This document shows, piece after piece, positions 1 through 11,720 of a stretch of 64,000 nt of DNA (its first letter is position 1; the number at the start of each line of letters is the position of its first letter). Source of the DNA: Megamerina dolium (taxonomy: Eukaryota > Arthropoda > Insecta > Diptera > Megamerinidae); assembly GCA_963854835.1 (NCBI GenBank), contig OY978526.1, positions 85,426,846-85,490,845 of the forward strand. The letters run 5' to 3'. The position numbers and the translations under genes were made by a program. Below the pieces are notes generated by a model. That model made no database searches. It had not been told where the DNA came from and was given only the letters and a program-made list of their open reading frames with translations.

Positions 1-228
1 ATGTTAAGCAATTTTCATAAATCAATTTATACACTCACATTGGCAGCATTTAAATATCGAACATTTAACTACATTTACAGCGATCAAATTGGTATTGCCA
101 ATATATTTGGTTTTGTTGTTGTTGTTGTTGTTATTATTGTAAATATGTAGTCGGTATTGCCGTAGCAACTTGTGTTTGGCTTTTGGCACTTGACGCTTAC
201 GTATCAATGAGTGCGATACTGTGTGCTA

Positions 229-266
<38 letters not shown>

Positions 267-1190
267 CTTGTTCATACGTATACATGCACATATTGAAGAT
301 AATAAAATTATTCTTTTACTCGATTGAGTCGAATGCATATGGATTTGAACTTTTTACAATAGTCTAGGTATATAACAATATATATTTTTGTAGTTGTATG
401 ATAGCATATGGATTCATAATGGAATTTATTTTATGTGTAAACTTGCATATGTACTTATACATACATACATATGTATGCATTTATGCATACTCACCCACTC
501 ACTCACCCATGGCTGGAATCAAATAAATATCAATGCATGAAATTTCTTCCGATTGTAAATAGCAATTGATGAGGATATCATAGAATGAAAATGCATAAAT
601 GATTAAATTAGGCATTTTATAACGGTAATTAATTGAAAAATTTTCTATAACATATTCTTTGATGGTAAAAGTAGAAGATAACAGAAATTGCATATAAAAA
701 TTGCATATTCCCCCATATCAATAGGCAATATATGGATGAAGAGTGTCATGCAAATCGATTTGGTTATTTCCCAGATAGATTATGTAGTGCAAAAAAAGGG
801 CATCAGATTAACAGGATTAACTACATATACTATTCATGTAGGTCACATGCACAATTACTGATTTTTTAAAACTTTAAATTGCAATACTCTATTTTTTCTT
901 GCATCTAAGGACAACGATATTTAGTTTGACAGCATCACATTATCGAGGGGAACCAAACCTACTATTTTGTATAGTTCCCATACATAGGCGCAGCAATTTC
1001 TTAAACCTTACACCGACCTACTTTACTTGATCTTTCATCCACGACAACCATATATGGGATACAACTCCCATACCCTTACAACTCCCATATAAAGTAATTG
1101 CAATGATCTTCCTAATGATATTGCAACATACATTTGCAAAATGAATATGATATCGACATATTTGATAATTAAATTCATACATACCCTACA
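1..1190. other. AT-rich intergenic DNA, no gene seen
   Basis: No open frame here has recognisable protein similarity or splice-linked exons. The stretch holds a (GT)n microsatellite at 233-264, an imperfect GTT tract near 111-130 and otherwise unstructured AT-rich DNA. Confidence 0.6.
233..264. repeat. (GT)16 microsatellite
   Basis: An uninterrupted GT dinucleotide run of about 32 bp, seen directly. Similar short GT/CA or GA runs occur at about 23320-23340, 27558-27580, 29513-29533, 32227-32250, 32450-32478, 32656-32676 and 50013-50033. Confidence 0.9.
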
Positions 1191-1199
1191 GAGTTGCAT

Positions 1200-2000
1200 G
1201 GTATACAAAAGTTGGCCTATGCCGATTGTGGTGGATTAGTTAGTCACAGTGATTTGTCAACTTATAGACTCTTTGAACTAATTTCTGAACAGTCGGTCAT
1301 ATTGTCGACGAACTACTTTCCTAGTAACTTCTTCCTTTTAATTGCCAAAGCCGCTGAATCGTCGAACAAATGGGTGAATGTCTCCTTCTCGTCAAAGTTT
1401 TCAAAACTACTCCAAAAAACATTCCTAGTTTCTTTGCATGAGTCCCTATGCGCCAATGATCGTAGAAAGCCGCAGTATTATTATACTCAGGCCAAGTCAA
1501 ACGTGATATGCTGCTAGTTGGAGAACTTTTGCTGATATAACCGTATGGAGAGACACAACAAAGCTTGCCAATTCGTTTGCTTTCTCATTCTCTTTCATGG
1601 CCTATAACCCAAATAGATTTAGCCGACTCTCTGCCCGTTTCATTTCTTCATCATCTTACATTTTATGGTATTTGATTGCAGACTTTTAATACTGCAACCT
1701 GTCTGTCAACCATGATGTATAAAGTAGCGACCTAACATCTCTCCTTGTGTTATTCCCAATTAGCCGATATTCTTCTATAATTATCAGAACTTAATCGTAA
1801 AAAAATTGTGGCTTCATTAGATAAACGAATAGAGTTCTTCATGTCCGCATGTGACGATAAATCCTCTGCACCCTACTCGCAGTCTATTTTTGTACCATCA
1901 GTATAAGCCGGGCGCTCGTATTCCGTATAAAAGTTATTTCTTTTCCATTCGTTCCTCGATTGAAACCTTACCTTTAAATCGCTATTCAAATGTAATTGTG
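1200..2000 (-). mobile_element. Degenerate LINE 3' end (RNase H / C-terminal tail)
   Basis: Read on the minus strand in shifting frames, this region gives scattered pieces resembling the tail of jockey/R1-type LINE ORF2. One is 'RIGTHAKKLGM', like the segment after the RNase H domain. Another is 'ALAIKRKKLLGK', like the conserved Arg/Lys-rich stretch after the terminal zinc knuckle. Frameshifts and stops are frequent, so no functional protein remains. The assignment rests on remembered family patterns and is tentative. Confidence 0.4.
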
Positions 2001-2554
2001 GTATTGTGTAATCTGATATCAGATCTGATCTGATCCGATGCCTTATTGCGCGACTGCAAGTGTTTCTTAATATTGTAGCTATTACCTAGAGCTCTTCACT
2101 AGACTATTGCACCGTATATTGCCGTATACAGATAGTAGGTAATACAGGAAAGGAGAACCAACTATTTTCAAACATTGTTTTATAGGAATAGAAATCTAGG
2201 CAGGCTCTCCTAACTCACAACTAAATAAATATTGGTTAATTCAGTTTTTAGACTTCTAGTCTTACTAGCTAGTCTTAGTAGTCTTCACAGATAGTGAAGA
2301 CTAGTAAGTCATTCAGTTTTTGTATTAAAAAGCACCAGTTTATTTCCTCCCGGGTTAACACCCTGCTTAGGACCCTCTGCATAATATCGCTAATTATGAA
2401 AGGCTAGCAAGCAAGCATCCATATATGTCATCATTTTTACGTTCATTTTGTTCAGTTTACAAAAAGTGTTTCCCATGACTAATAGCTACAATGGTGGAGA
2501 GATATCTCCTCAGACTATATTAGTTTTGATTTGAACATAGTAACTATCTATTTT

Positions 2555-3020
2555 GGTGCCGTAGATCAGTGGTTAGTGTTTTGCCCTTCGAATCTGTAGG
2601 TAGTGGGTTCAATTCCCGGCTGAAGCATAACAAATTTAATATGGAAAATATTCTTCTTTCGAATGGTACCCACCTGTCGGCAAACAATTGGCCATTCTTC
2701 CGGCAGTAACACTTTGCCATGAAAAAGCTTCTAAAAGAACCCTGTGACAAAGCTCAGAAAATAAGTAGGTCCCTTCTAATACTGTCCAAAATTTAACACG
2801 CACCTCACTAATAGAAGAGAAGCACGGGCTTCCCAAGAATGGACGGGTCTACGTCCCTGAAGCACTCGACAATGTGGTCGACCAAGGTCCATTCACCTCA
2901 TCAGAATACGGAAATGCTTTGTACGGGAACAAAACAAAGCATTTCTGTATTTTTGCTGCTACAACAACAACAACAAGAGAAGCACGGCCAAAAAGCCCTT
3001 CGAAGCGTATAAGTGTCACC
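2555..3020 (+). mobile_element. tRNA-derived SINE, interrupted by a nested insertion
   Basis: The head looks like a tRNA promoter. It has an A-box-like 'TAGATCAGTGG' near 2562 and a perfect B box, GGTTCAATTCC, at 2606-2616. A tRNA-unrelated body follows. The same body recurs in reverse at 7757-8150 and without its head at 55790-56036, so this is a dispersed family. Marker segments of the body are the 'GGCAGTAACA' and 'TAAGTAGGTCCCTTCTAA' stretches and the 'GGCCAAA-GCCCTT' tail. A second element is inserted at 2828-2974 and splits the tail. tRNA-derived SINEs are transcribed by RNA polymerase III and mobilised by LINE machinery; neither is shown here. Confidence 0.75.
2828..2974 (+). mobile_element. 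Short retroelement with (CAA)n tail, nested in the SINE
   Basis: About 147 bp starting 'GCTTCCCAAGAATGGACGGG' and ending in a CAACAACAACAAC tail. It is flanked by a 13-bp direct repeat, AAGAGAAGCACGG, at 2815-2827 and 2975-2987. Other copies lie at 41248-41395 and 46757-46905. The target-site duplication and the short tandem tail fit insertion by target-primed reverse transcription. It could be a SINE or the 3' end of a LINE with a CAA-repeat tail. No coding capacity is visible. Confidence 0.75.
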
Positions 3021-4865
3021 ATAAGTTTAACCATATACTCCTTAAGATCACCATCAACCCCAATACTGGTAGAAGAATCTTTAATATATTTCGTTCCGAT
3101 ATTATTAAAGGCCCCCCGATATCTAAGAAGGCTGTCAGGGAATATTGTTTGTGGTCTGACGATCTTTTATATTAAGCGGACAACCCCGTGTAGATCTGCC
3201 TTTGTAGATGTACTTAGTTTTAATTTGCGTTCCATAGACTTAAGTAAGAATCACGATTGGACGATTGGATCTGCAATCCTTGGCTGACTCATGGCCAAAT
3301 CTATCTTGGCTCGCCTCGAAGTGAGAAGTATGCTTATATGTCTGGCAAAATGCCTTCCAAATCAAGCGAATTCAATGTAGAAAAACTATTTATTGCGTAT
3401 CTAAACTTTGCAATCGTAAATTCTTAAGGCGAGTTGGTCATATTTGTAGAGTGTGTATCGAAAAGCGAGCTAAGTGTTTCTCAATAATTCGTCCATGTAC
3501 CATCTCATGCTTTGTTTCTTGGAAAGAACTTTGCGGATTCTAGCAAAGGTTGAAGTTGACTCCCTTGTCATTGCCTTCTGTCTGGCGAATCTTAATGTAG
3601 TTATTGTTGTTGTTGTGAATGGCATGGACGCTGTATGACTGCTACTACCAGTATTTGCTGGTAACTTTAACTTCATCCTCGGAGCTAATACTGAGCTCTC
3701 TGGTTATTATTCCATTTTTTTGTATGCTTTTCTGTTGCCCGGAGACTCCGGAGTCTCCGGTTATAAATTGTATTTTCTTTTTTTTTTTATATCAGATATG
3801 AGAAATGAATAATTGGTATATCATCGCAGAAATGAATTAAAATTATAATTATATTTCGATTTTTTTCGAATATTGCTTATAATGTTTTCGGTTCCTAGTT
3901 ACCATCATGCCTTATGGGCATTTTTGTCTGTCATGGTTATTTTTTCCATTTGCAATAAAACTACCAACTAAACTTTTTATTGACAAACAAACAATGTACA
4001 ACTTTGCTACATTTTGTTGCGAATTTCGTTTTTCGATTTTTCTTTTCGTTTTTTCCAAAATCAATTTGACTCTTTGTCAATACAAACACACATGAGCGCT
4101 GGATCAACACCTGTCGTGATGAAATTGTTGTACACAAACAACATAGCTACAACTTTTTTCAAATATTTTCAAAAGTTTAATATCAAACCAAAATAAAAAA
4201 AAAAAGAAAAGTCATAGTTGTTTCTTCTTCTTTGTAGATATTGTGTTAGCAGAAGCAGCAGAAGAAAAGAAGCTGCAATTTGACTCAATTTCGCAATGCA
4301 GTGATGCATTCATTTGTCCTTTTCTTTATAAAACAAATACGAAACAGCAAATAAAACTGGGAACATTTGCAAAATGAAACTAAAAAACAAAGACTTCTCA
4401 AACTCATTGCTAAATTGAATAGAAAATTGCTTTTCTTACACGCTCCCTATTACTTATTATTACAGATGATCATGATGATGATGATGATGATGATGTGCAG
4501 ATATTTTGTTGTATTTGTTGTTACGTAGTTGCACATAGTACACAATTAAATGCATCACATATTATAGCATTTTGCCCCACTCATGTTCTACGCCTTGAGA
4601 GAGTTAATCAAGTTAACAAGAATTTGTAGCAGAGTTACTAACGTAACTAATGTGTATGTATTGTGCGTACAATTTAATCAACTTATTGCTTTAGCGACAA
4701 AGGCGAAAAGTGTAAAGAAAGAAGAAGAAAAAGATAGAAGAAGAAGAATACTTGCTAGTATCTGTTCATTCTTTTATTTCATTATTTGATCTTTGTATTC
4801 TCTTTACTTATTAAGCGAACCATTGCTCATTAAACATTAATTTAAAACAGTGTTGCATGCAACAT
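3021..4865. other. Noncoding DNA downstream of the protease gene
   Basis: No exon or RNA gene was recognised. It holds an imperfect (GAT)n run at about 4465-4496 and several A/T homopolymers. The reverse complement of an AATAAA hexamer at 4773-4778 lies 88 bp past the protease stop on the minus strand and is a plausible polyadenylation signal for that gene. Confidence 0.55.
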
Positions 4866-7800
4866 TTATGGCCTTAAATTCTCCTGTATCCAAGGAATGT
4901 ATTCCTGGACTTTTGTATACACCGCTGGCCAATTTTCGAGACCACAATGATTGCCAAACGATACAACACCTTCCAAATACCAGCGCTCCAGTTTATTGGG
5001 CAACTTAATTTGACGCATCAATGGACCGCCCGAATCACCATCACAACTGTCCTTTGCAAAATCACCACCAGCACACAATTGTGAGTCGATCAACATAATG
5101 TTTCGTTTAGAGAATTTGCTGGCGCACGTACTATGATCCGCCACAGGGACGAATAACTTCATCTTGATGTTACTCTGACGAGCTGTAGGGGAGTACACAA
5201 GAAAAAAAAAATAATAGTTAATAAAAGTTTCAACATTATTCTGTATATTCTCAAACAATTAAATACCAAAGAGTGTACGACCCCAACCGGCTACCGTTAG
5301 AAGCTCTCCAGCATCAATAGCCATACGCGTTTGTGTCAACGGTAGACATACGGGCTTAATGAAATCGGTATACGTAACATCCTTATTGAGGCGTATCAAA
5401 GCTATATCGTGATGACGATTTGTATTGTCCGGATCGTATTCCGGATGTGGGATTATCTGTTCGATACCCAATTTAACAACTTTATTATTACAATCATCAC
5501 CAATACAATCAATTTCCTTAGCTGTATCATATTCGCCCAAATGTACAGCCTCACTGAAAAGAGGGAAAATTTTGTATACATTGTTGTTGTATATATTCTT
5601 GTTGTTGTTGTTATGATTATTATGCTACAATCCGTTGGGGCAATACTTACAGTGGTCCAACAACTTCTTCAATTTTACCCTTGACACAATGAGCGGCTGT
5701 CACTACGTAACGTTGATTAATCAGGCTACCACCACATTGCAATGTACGATTGCCACTCTCTAAAATTCAAAAACATACATAATTGATTATTTGCATAATA
5801 ATTTACAAGACATACATACGAGAATAAATGCATTAATTAAGAGGAGAGCTCATTCAAATATCACACGGTATGGACATTAGACTGATTACTATTATTTTGG
5901 AATTTCAAACCGCCTATTACAATGAGTTTTCAATCCAATATAAACTCGATATGCCACCAGCTTCTTTCTACTTTTCTGTGCCTGATAATCGAAGCCCATA
6001 GAATACTTTAAATGTGCATTATACGCCAAAATGTAAAACAGACTCTGACGGTAATGATGGAAGCAAGGAACCCTGGGAGTAATTAGCAACTTTACTATTT
6101 TTTTTTTATGATTTATTTTATTTCAGTAAGATTAGACATCCATTTGATTCAATTTATTTTTTTATTTTTTTTTTATTGTAATTATTATTGATCAAAAGCA
6201 ACATTGTTTGATTATGGGTAAGCCAAAGATGAGATTTAGCTATTTTTTGTACGTTGCATTCAAGGATATGGAGCGATTGGGTACCATTTCATACAAATTC
6301 ATATATTTAAACTCTCTATCAGTTATATGTGGTGGACGAACGTAGTCATACTAGGTTATCCATTTCGTGATCCCGATTTGGCAGAACTGTTTCAATGACA
6401 TCCGTCAAACAGAACTGTCATCTGAGGCATCATATGTTTAGTTTAAGGTTTGCTCAACGTGTTAAAATTGTGAAAACCTACGTAGAACATAATGATGATT
6501 TTTCACATGGAATTTTCTTCAGCAATGAGGCTCATTTTTCACTCAGTGTGTATGTAAATAAGCAAACTTATCGAATCTGGGGCAGTGAAAACCCACGAGT
6601 GGTTGCTGAGACACTATTACATCCGCAAAAAGTCACCGTATGGTGTGCTATTTGGTCTGGTGGTGCGATTGGCCCATACTTTTGTGAAGAGACTCAGTTC
6701 ACCAATTCTCATCGCTATAGCGAAATAATTACCGACGTCTTTTGGCATAAAATTGATTATATGCACCTGTAGAAGATGTGTGTACAACAAAATGGTGCCA
6801 AGAGGCACACAACACGACCCGTTTTAGATTTATTGCAAAAGAAATTTCTAGGACATGTAATTTCTTGTTTTGGCGATGTAAATTCGCCGCCAAAATCGTG
6901 CAAAGCATTGTGTTTATGTAGATAATCCTTAAACTCTTGACGTTCTAAAAACAAACGTTCATCAAATTATTACTGAAATATTGCCCAATATGTGCCGGAG
7001 AGTCATCGAAAATTAGCTCACAATAATCAAGAACTCTAAGAAGTCCCATGGAGTACATTTGAATGATGTTGTATTTCACACATAATGGCAAGATCAAAAT
7101 ATTCTATTAAAATAAAAATTTGATCGAAATTCTAAGAGAAGGTTGTTTTATTTAAGTTCACTTTCGAAATCACAAAATGGATAACCCTGTATAAAGTATT
7201 CTATGGATTATGGCTATAAAAGATCATGAGAATATAAATGATCATGCTGAATACGTTTTACGTTTTACTCTGAGCTAACGCTGTGCTGTGAAAACAGGGA
7301 TATTTCATCGTCTTCCAAGTTGTGGCGAAAAGTCGTCTCTTTCGATAAAGCTTTATGACACTGAATGCTGTGTTTGGACTTCCTGAGGCCAACGAAGTTT
7401 TTAGAATAGGCCTATCCGAGGGTTTTGCCCAGTTCTCAGCAAGTGAAATACCATGCATGACGTCTAGAGATTTTTTTTCCAAAAGCGCGATTCTAGACCG
7501 ATGTAATAAAGTGCAGAGCTCTATCTGACTAGTTCGACCGCAACTTCTTTTATGACTTTAATTAAATCGGAGAAAATCTGTAGTATATAGTCTATAGCTT
7601 CCTAGTGCAAGCTTGAAAAAAAAAGGATTCAAAAGCAAAGCGCCTCAACAGTAACTTGAATATCTTAGAAGATCATGCTCAAAATATTTTTTAGACTTGT
7701 ATCAACAATTATTTTTGCAAAAGTTGCAATTGCCAGAATATAGGCTTGAAAGGTAATTGAGATTTAGATTTAGTTTATTGAGGCTACCCTCTCTCTCAGA

Positions 7801-9688
7801 GAGAACACACTTAGGCCACAAAGGCCCATTGTGATACCACCGTGCTTCTCTTCCAATACTGTTGTGCGTATTAAATTTGAACAGCATTAGAAGGGACCAA
7901 CTTATATTAGCCATTTCCAAATGGCAGAAACCTTATGACATTACTTTAACAAAGCAAAAGCTCTGTCACAGAGCTCTTTTTAAGAAGCATTTTTGGCAAA
8001 TTGTTACTGCCGGAAAAATTGACAATTCTTGCAGGCAGTTGGCAGTACCGTTCGAAAGAAAAATCTGTTCGATATTCGATTTTGTTATGCTTCAGCTGTG
8101 GATTGAACCGACGACCTACAGCTCAGAAGGCCAGACAGCTCAGATCGGTCAGACCTACAGATGACAGATACTTAAGCAAGAGAAATTTTGAACCTCATTT
8201 TTGAGTTGATATTTGTGTACTAATTGAGACTGCTCTATATTTATGCGAGTTTAAGAATATTAACATTTATTTTATATTTTCATTCTTAGGCCCAATTTAA
8301 TTTTGTATAAATATTGGAACATTTTCGATCTTATCAGATCTTTCGGTGAATATCAAAACAATGGAAAGATAAAAGTAAAACTTTAGTACGACAATATTAA
8401 TCTGTCGTAGTAATAGTAATAACTTTGCATTCAAATTTTATAAAATTATATATTCACAAATGTTGATCTAATAGCCCTGACAGACGGCAACGTTAATCCG
8501 GATTAACGATTTTATTCGAATTAACTGAGGCATTAACTTCAGCTAATCCGCATTAACTCTATAAGCTAATTCTCAAAATAAAAGAGGATTAGGGCAATTT
8601 GCAATAGCAACACTGATCAAAATTTTCTATTGTGAATTGTTCTCTAACCAACTTACAGAACTATAGGTGTGTTCGCTTATAAAAAACTTTCAACAATTTT
8701 TAACAGTTTTCAACATGAAAAGCGTTGGCGAAAAAATAAATCCGGCTGTCAATTACGAACTGTAAATGTCAATTTACAAGTTTCTGATAGTTTTCAATTC
8801 ACGTACTTCTTGTAGATTTTCTCATATCGAGAGTGACAGCCGACAGAAATTCATAGTGTTAGTAATGTAAGTGAACAGATCTAATTAGACAGCAATAAGC
8901 CGTTTAGTTAATCCGCAATACTGCCGTCTATCAGGTTAATATTTTATTCGGATTAAGTGCGCCGGTAATCCATATTAACACTGCCGTCTGTCTAGGCTAT
9001 AACGCAGGAGAAGCAGGAGAAGCCTATATCGCTAATCGTTTCTAATGAGCTGTGTCATGAATATAACGGTATTAATTTTTTGAAAAAGTACAATACTTCA
9101 AAATTAAATCTCCATTGTATAACGGTTTAAAATGCATTCTTTTTATAGTGAACAGTTTAATGTATACATTATATTGTTTACAGAATCAAAGCAAATTTCA
9201 TAGCACATAGTAAAAGTGCTCATGTTATCATCGTTCGCTACTCTCCACTTGTCACTAGCAACCTATTAGTGTCGTAATCTTATATTGTACACACTTACTT
9301 TCGACATACTGAAGCAACACCATCCATGGATACTCATCCAATGCTGTCGTATTGCCACCATATATCCTATCGGCAAATGTATCGTGTCCACAATTTGGTG
9401 GCTCCGGCAGAACATTACCCTTGCCATTTGAAGCGGTGCTACGTACTGTTGTTGTACCAATTGGAGTTTGTGATGTTGTTTCTGGCTGTGTATTGGTATT
9501 CGTGTAATCCTTATCACGCGTACAACACACAAATGGTTCACGGCCAACACCAACCGTACATTGAGAATTTTTTATAAAGGTCTTCTCTGATGTGGTCAAC
9601 ACTTGCTCGCTGAGTACTTCGATAAGACTGGGGCAATCGTAAATGGAAATGCAATAGCCACTATTACGATTTGGATTGGTGCAACGTG
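4866..9688 (-). CDS. Sp7: CLIP-domain trypsin-like serine protease (Sp7/MP2-like)
   Basis: Four exons read in frame: 9299-9688, 5651-5759, 5267-5553 and 4866-5182, all with GT-AG borders (about 366 aa). Exon one holds a CLIP domain with six cysteines, from CTNPN to FVCC, then a Thr-rich linker, the linking cysteine in 'NCG', and the cleavage site R-IYGG, so it is a zymogen cut after Arg. The catalytic triad is visible: His in TAAHC, Asp in HDIALIRL, Ser in GDSGGP. The Asp in 'DSCDGD' predicts trypsin-like specificity, and the extra Cys pair 'DCIGDDC' is typical of this group. Segments such as 'MAIDAGELLTVAGWGRT' and 'DSCDGDSGGPLMR' closely match Drosophila Sp7 (CG3066; MP2/PAE1), a secreted protease in the prophenoloxidase/melanization cascade. 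The family match is recalled, not searched. The signal-peptide exon is missing and must lie upstream, beyond 9.7 kb. Confidence 0.9.
6351..7189 (+). mobile_element. Deleted Tc1/mariner-like element with DDE_3-type transposase relic
   Basis: About 20-bp inverted ends, C(T/A)(A/G)GGTTATCCATTT(C/T)GTGAT, are flanked by TA at 6349-6350 and 7190-7191. Inside on the plus strand are transposase pieces: 'SLRFAQRVKIVKTY' (start of a DUF4817-like segment) jumps directly to 'SNEAHFSLSVYVNKQ', then 'IWGSENPRVV' and 'VTVWCAIWSGGAIGPYF'. After 6772 'QQNGAKRHTT' and 'FGDVNSPPKS' follow in other frames. The helix-turn-helix part is deleted and stops are present, so it is dead. It lies in the long intron of the Sp7-like gene. 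Relatives of the family are at 26771-27300 and, as a MITE with similar CAGGGT ends, at 39514-39765. Confidence 0.8.
7757..8150 (-). mobile_element. tRNA-derived SINE, reverse orientation
   Basis: Minus-strand copy of the SINE at 2555-3020. Its head has the reverse complement of GGTTCAATCC, a B box missing one base, near 8103-8112. The body has the reversed 'AGGGACCAACTTA' and 'TTGTTACTGCCGG' segments. The tail includes 'GGGCCTTTGTGGCC', longer than in the other two copies. It lies inside the protease intron. Confidence 0.7.
8472..8999. mobile_element. MITE with 3-bp TAA target duplication
   Basis: Ends are inverted: TAGCCCTGACAGACGGCA on the left and the reverse complement of TAGCCTAGACAGACGGCA on the right. 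They are flanked by TAA at 8469-8471 and 9000-9002. Internal palindromic 'TTAATCCGGATTAA' units and a second 'CTGCCGTCTATCAGG' near the right end add secondary structure. There is no open frame. A 3-bp T-A-A duplication suggests mobilisation by a PIF/Harbinger-type transposase, but no autonomous partner is in the window. Confidence 0.7.
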
Positions 9689-9699
9689 CTAAGAATTTT

Positions 9700-11150
9700 A
9701 AATTCATAGATATACTATACAAATACACATTTTATTCATTGACACAAACAGAAGGGATTAAGAATATGAAATGATGCAAACGAAAGAGATGAAATGTTCG
9801 TTCGACAAGAATGAAAAATGAATGAAATGTTAAAAGCTTCATGTGCGTGAATGGAATGTACTACTCGTATTATGGAATTGTGGAGGTGGGCGGCATATAT
9901 CGTACATATAGCATGTATGTATAATATATTTATTATTCATAAAAATATGAATATGAATTACATATTCGAATTGGCAAATAAAATGAGCAAAGTGGTTTAA
10001 CTTTCAAAAAACAAATGTGGTTTTTAATGCAAAATATGAGATGTGATGATGTGCCTTATAAGCAAACCTAAGAGCTGAGAGCTCATGTGTTCGTCATTAT
10101 TAAGAGCTAAATACCTGCTTTCAGCCATATGGAAGTAGGCCGAAAGGTTTACGGTAAATTTTACATTAGAAAATTATTTGGAAGCTCAAGTAAAAATCAT
10201 CAAATAATTATTAGGGGTCTTCAGGGGTCTTTAATTCCATAGTTTAATTGAAACATTTTATATTTTCAATAAATTGTTCACTGAACTTGTGCCAAAAGGT
10301 ATTCACACTGACTATGTTAATTTATTGATTCGATTATTGATCGGTTCGATAAAATGATCAACTGTAAAAAGAGATTTTCTGTTGATTTTTATATTATTGT
10401 TCACATAAGTGAAACGAATTCATAAGCAGCAATGTAAAAATGCTACAAACTTTGAAGTTTGAAATTATTCAAACTTCGAACATTAACCCTGAACATATAA
10501 TGTCGGTTCACTTATGCCCTGCCGGAACTGACATTTTCACGTTTTCTATTTGTTTAAACAGATATATTTTTAAATAAATTTCAAAAAATCGGTAATATAG
10601 CAATTGATCCTTAAAATAGAATCCCTAATAAAGTTTCGTGAATTTCTGTAAATTTTTTTTAAGCATTTTTACGTACATTTTTGAAGAGCCGGACACAAGT
10701 GACCCCCATCATTACACAGAAGAGGTGCGAAAAACGACACATTACATGTACAAGGGTTAATATTGTGGAACGTAAGTATTAATCAACTATAATTGAGGGT
10801 AAATAAATAAAATTTAATAATGACTGGAAAAAGCATTCATTTACAAATATTTCTTTATGAATTGCCACAACAATTGAAACGACAAAAACAGCAGGCATCA
10901 GCAGCTGTATGTAATCAGTATTGGAATGGAATTATTCACATTGCTGCCTCGTAAATTTGTTTTATTTTGCTACCCAGCGACTGTTGAGTAGATTTGAGTA
11001 GTTAATCTGTCACAGTGAAATACAACGCTGCGCTTGGCGTTTGTTTATTTACATTTAATTTTTGCCATATAGTATTTAATTAAATTTGTTATTTTATGGA
11101 AATCAAGAACTCAAATATTACCAAAGAGTTTAAATCAACCAAATTCAATG
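9700..11150. other. Noncoding DNA; probable 5' region of the protease gene
   Basis: The signal-peptide exon of the Sp7-like gene should lie here or further right on the minus strand, but I could not pick a convincing hydrophobic start exon with a donor. The sequence is AT-rich, without recognised repeats. Confidence 0.4.
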
Positions 11151-11154
11151 ATTT

Positions 11155-11720
11155 TCTTCAAAAGACACTTTCATCTACCAAGCCAATTGGCATCAATCAA
11201 AACTGGTGTGGGAATGTCTTGACAAGCTGAATAAACTTGGTGAAAATAACCAATTATAGATCCTTTGGGTTCCAGGACGTATTGTAGCTGGAGGGAACGA
11301 GTTGGCGGGTAGGCTTGCCAGAAAGGGAGCAGCAACACCCTTCGTAGCCCAGAACCCTTCAGTAACCTAAAACTACTTGAGGAATGCATCAGTTTAAACA
11401 AGAATAATATAAGAATCATTACGGGACTATTAATAGGACACTGCAGGCAGAATTATTACCTAACGAAACTGGGAATCTTCTCGGATGAAACCTGCCTATA
11501 TTGCAGGGACTGCAAAACATGTGTTGGGAACGTGCCCAGCACTTATGCACAGAAGAAAGAAAAACTTCGGGGAATTTATAATACTGGAAAATCTGCTGAA
11601 GTCCATTAGGATAGGATCTATACTAAACTTCCTTATAGATGCTGGACTTAGAGAAATACTCTAGTCCATGATGGGGGTGCACAATAGACCTAGGGTCACA
11701 GTGCAATACAACCCTCTAAT
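11155..11720 (+). mobile_element. LINE ORF2 C-terminal relic
   Basis: Plus-strand pieces in drifting frames include 'ECISLNKNNIRIITGLLIGH', 'YLTKLGIFSDETCLYCRDC' and, after a frameshift, 'ILENLLKSIRIGSILNFL'. This is the pattern seen after the RNase H domain of jockey/R1-like LINEs: a GHC-type turn, a CxxC knuckle, then a helical tail. Frameshifts and stops make it non-functional. An (AAT)n run follows at about 11720-11745. Confidence 0.55.

Noticed and set aside
2555..2630. A possible tRNA gene, because of the perfect B box
   Set aside because: There is no cloverleaf that I could fold, and the sequence is repeated elsewhere with a common body, so it is a SINE head.
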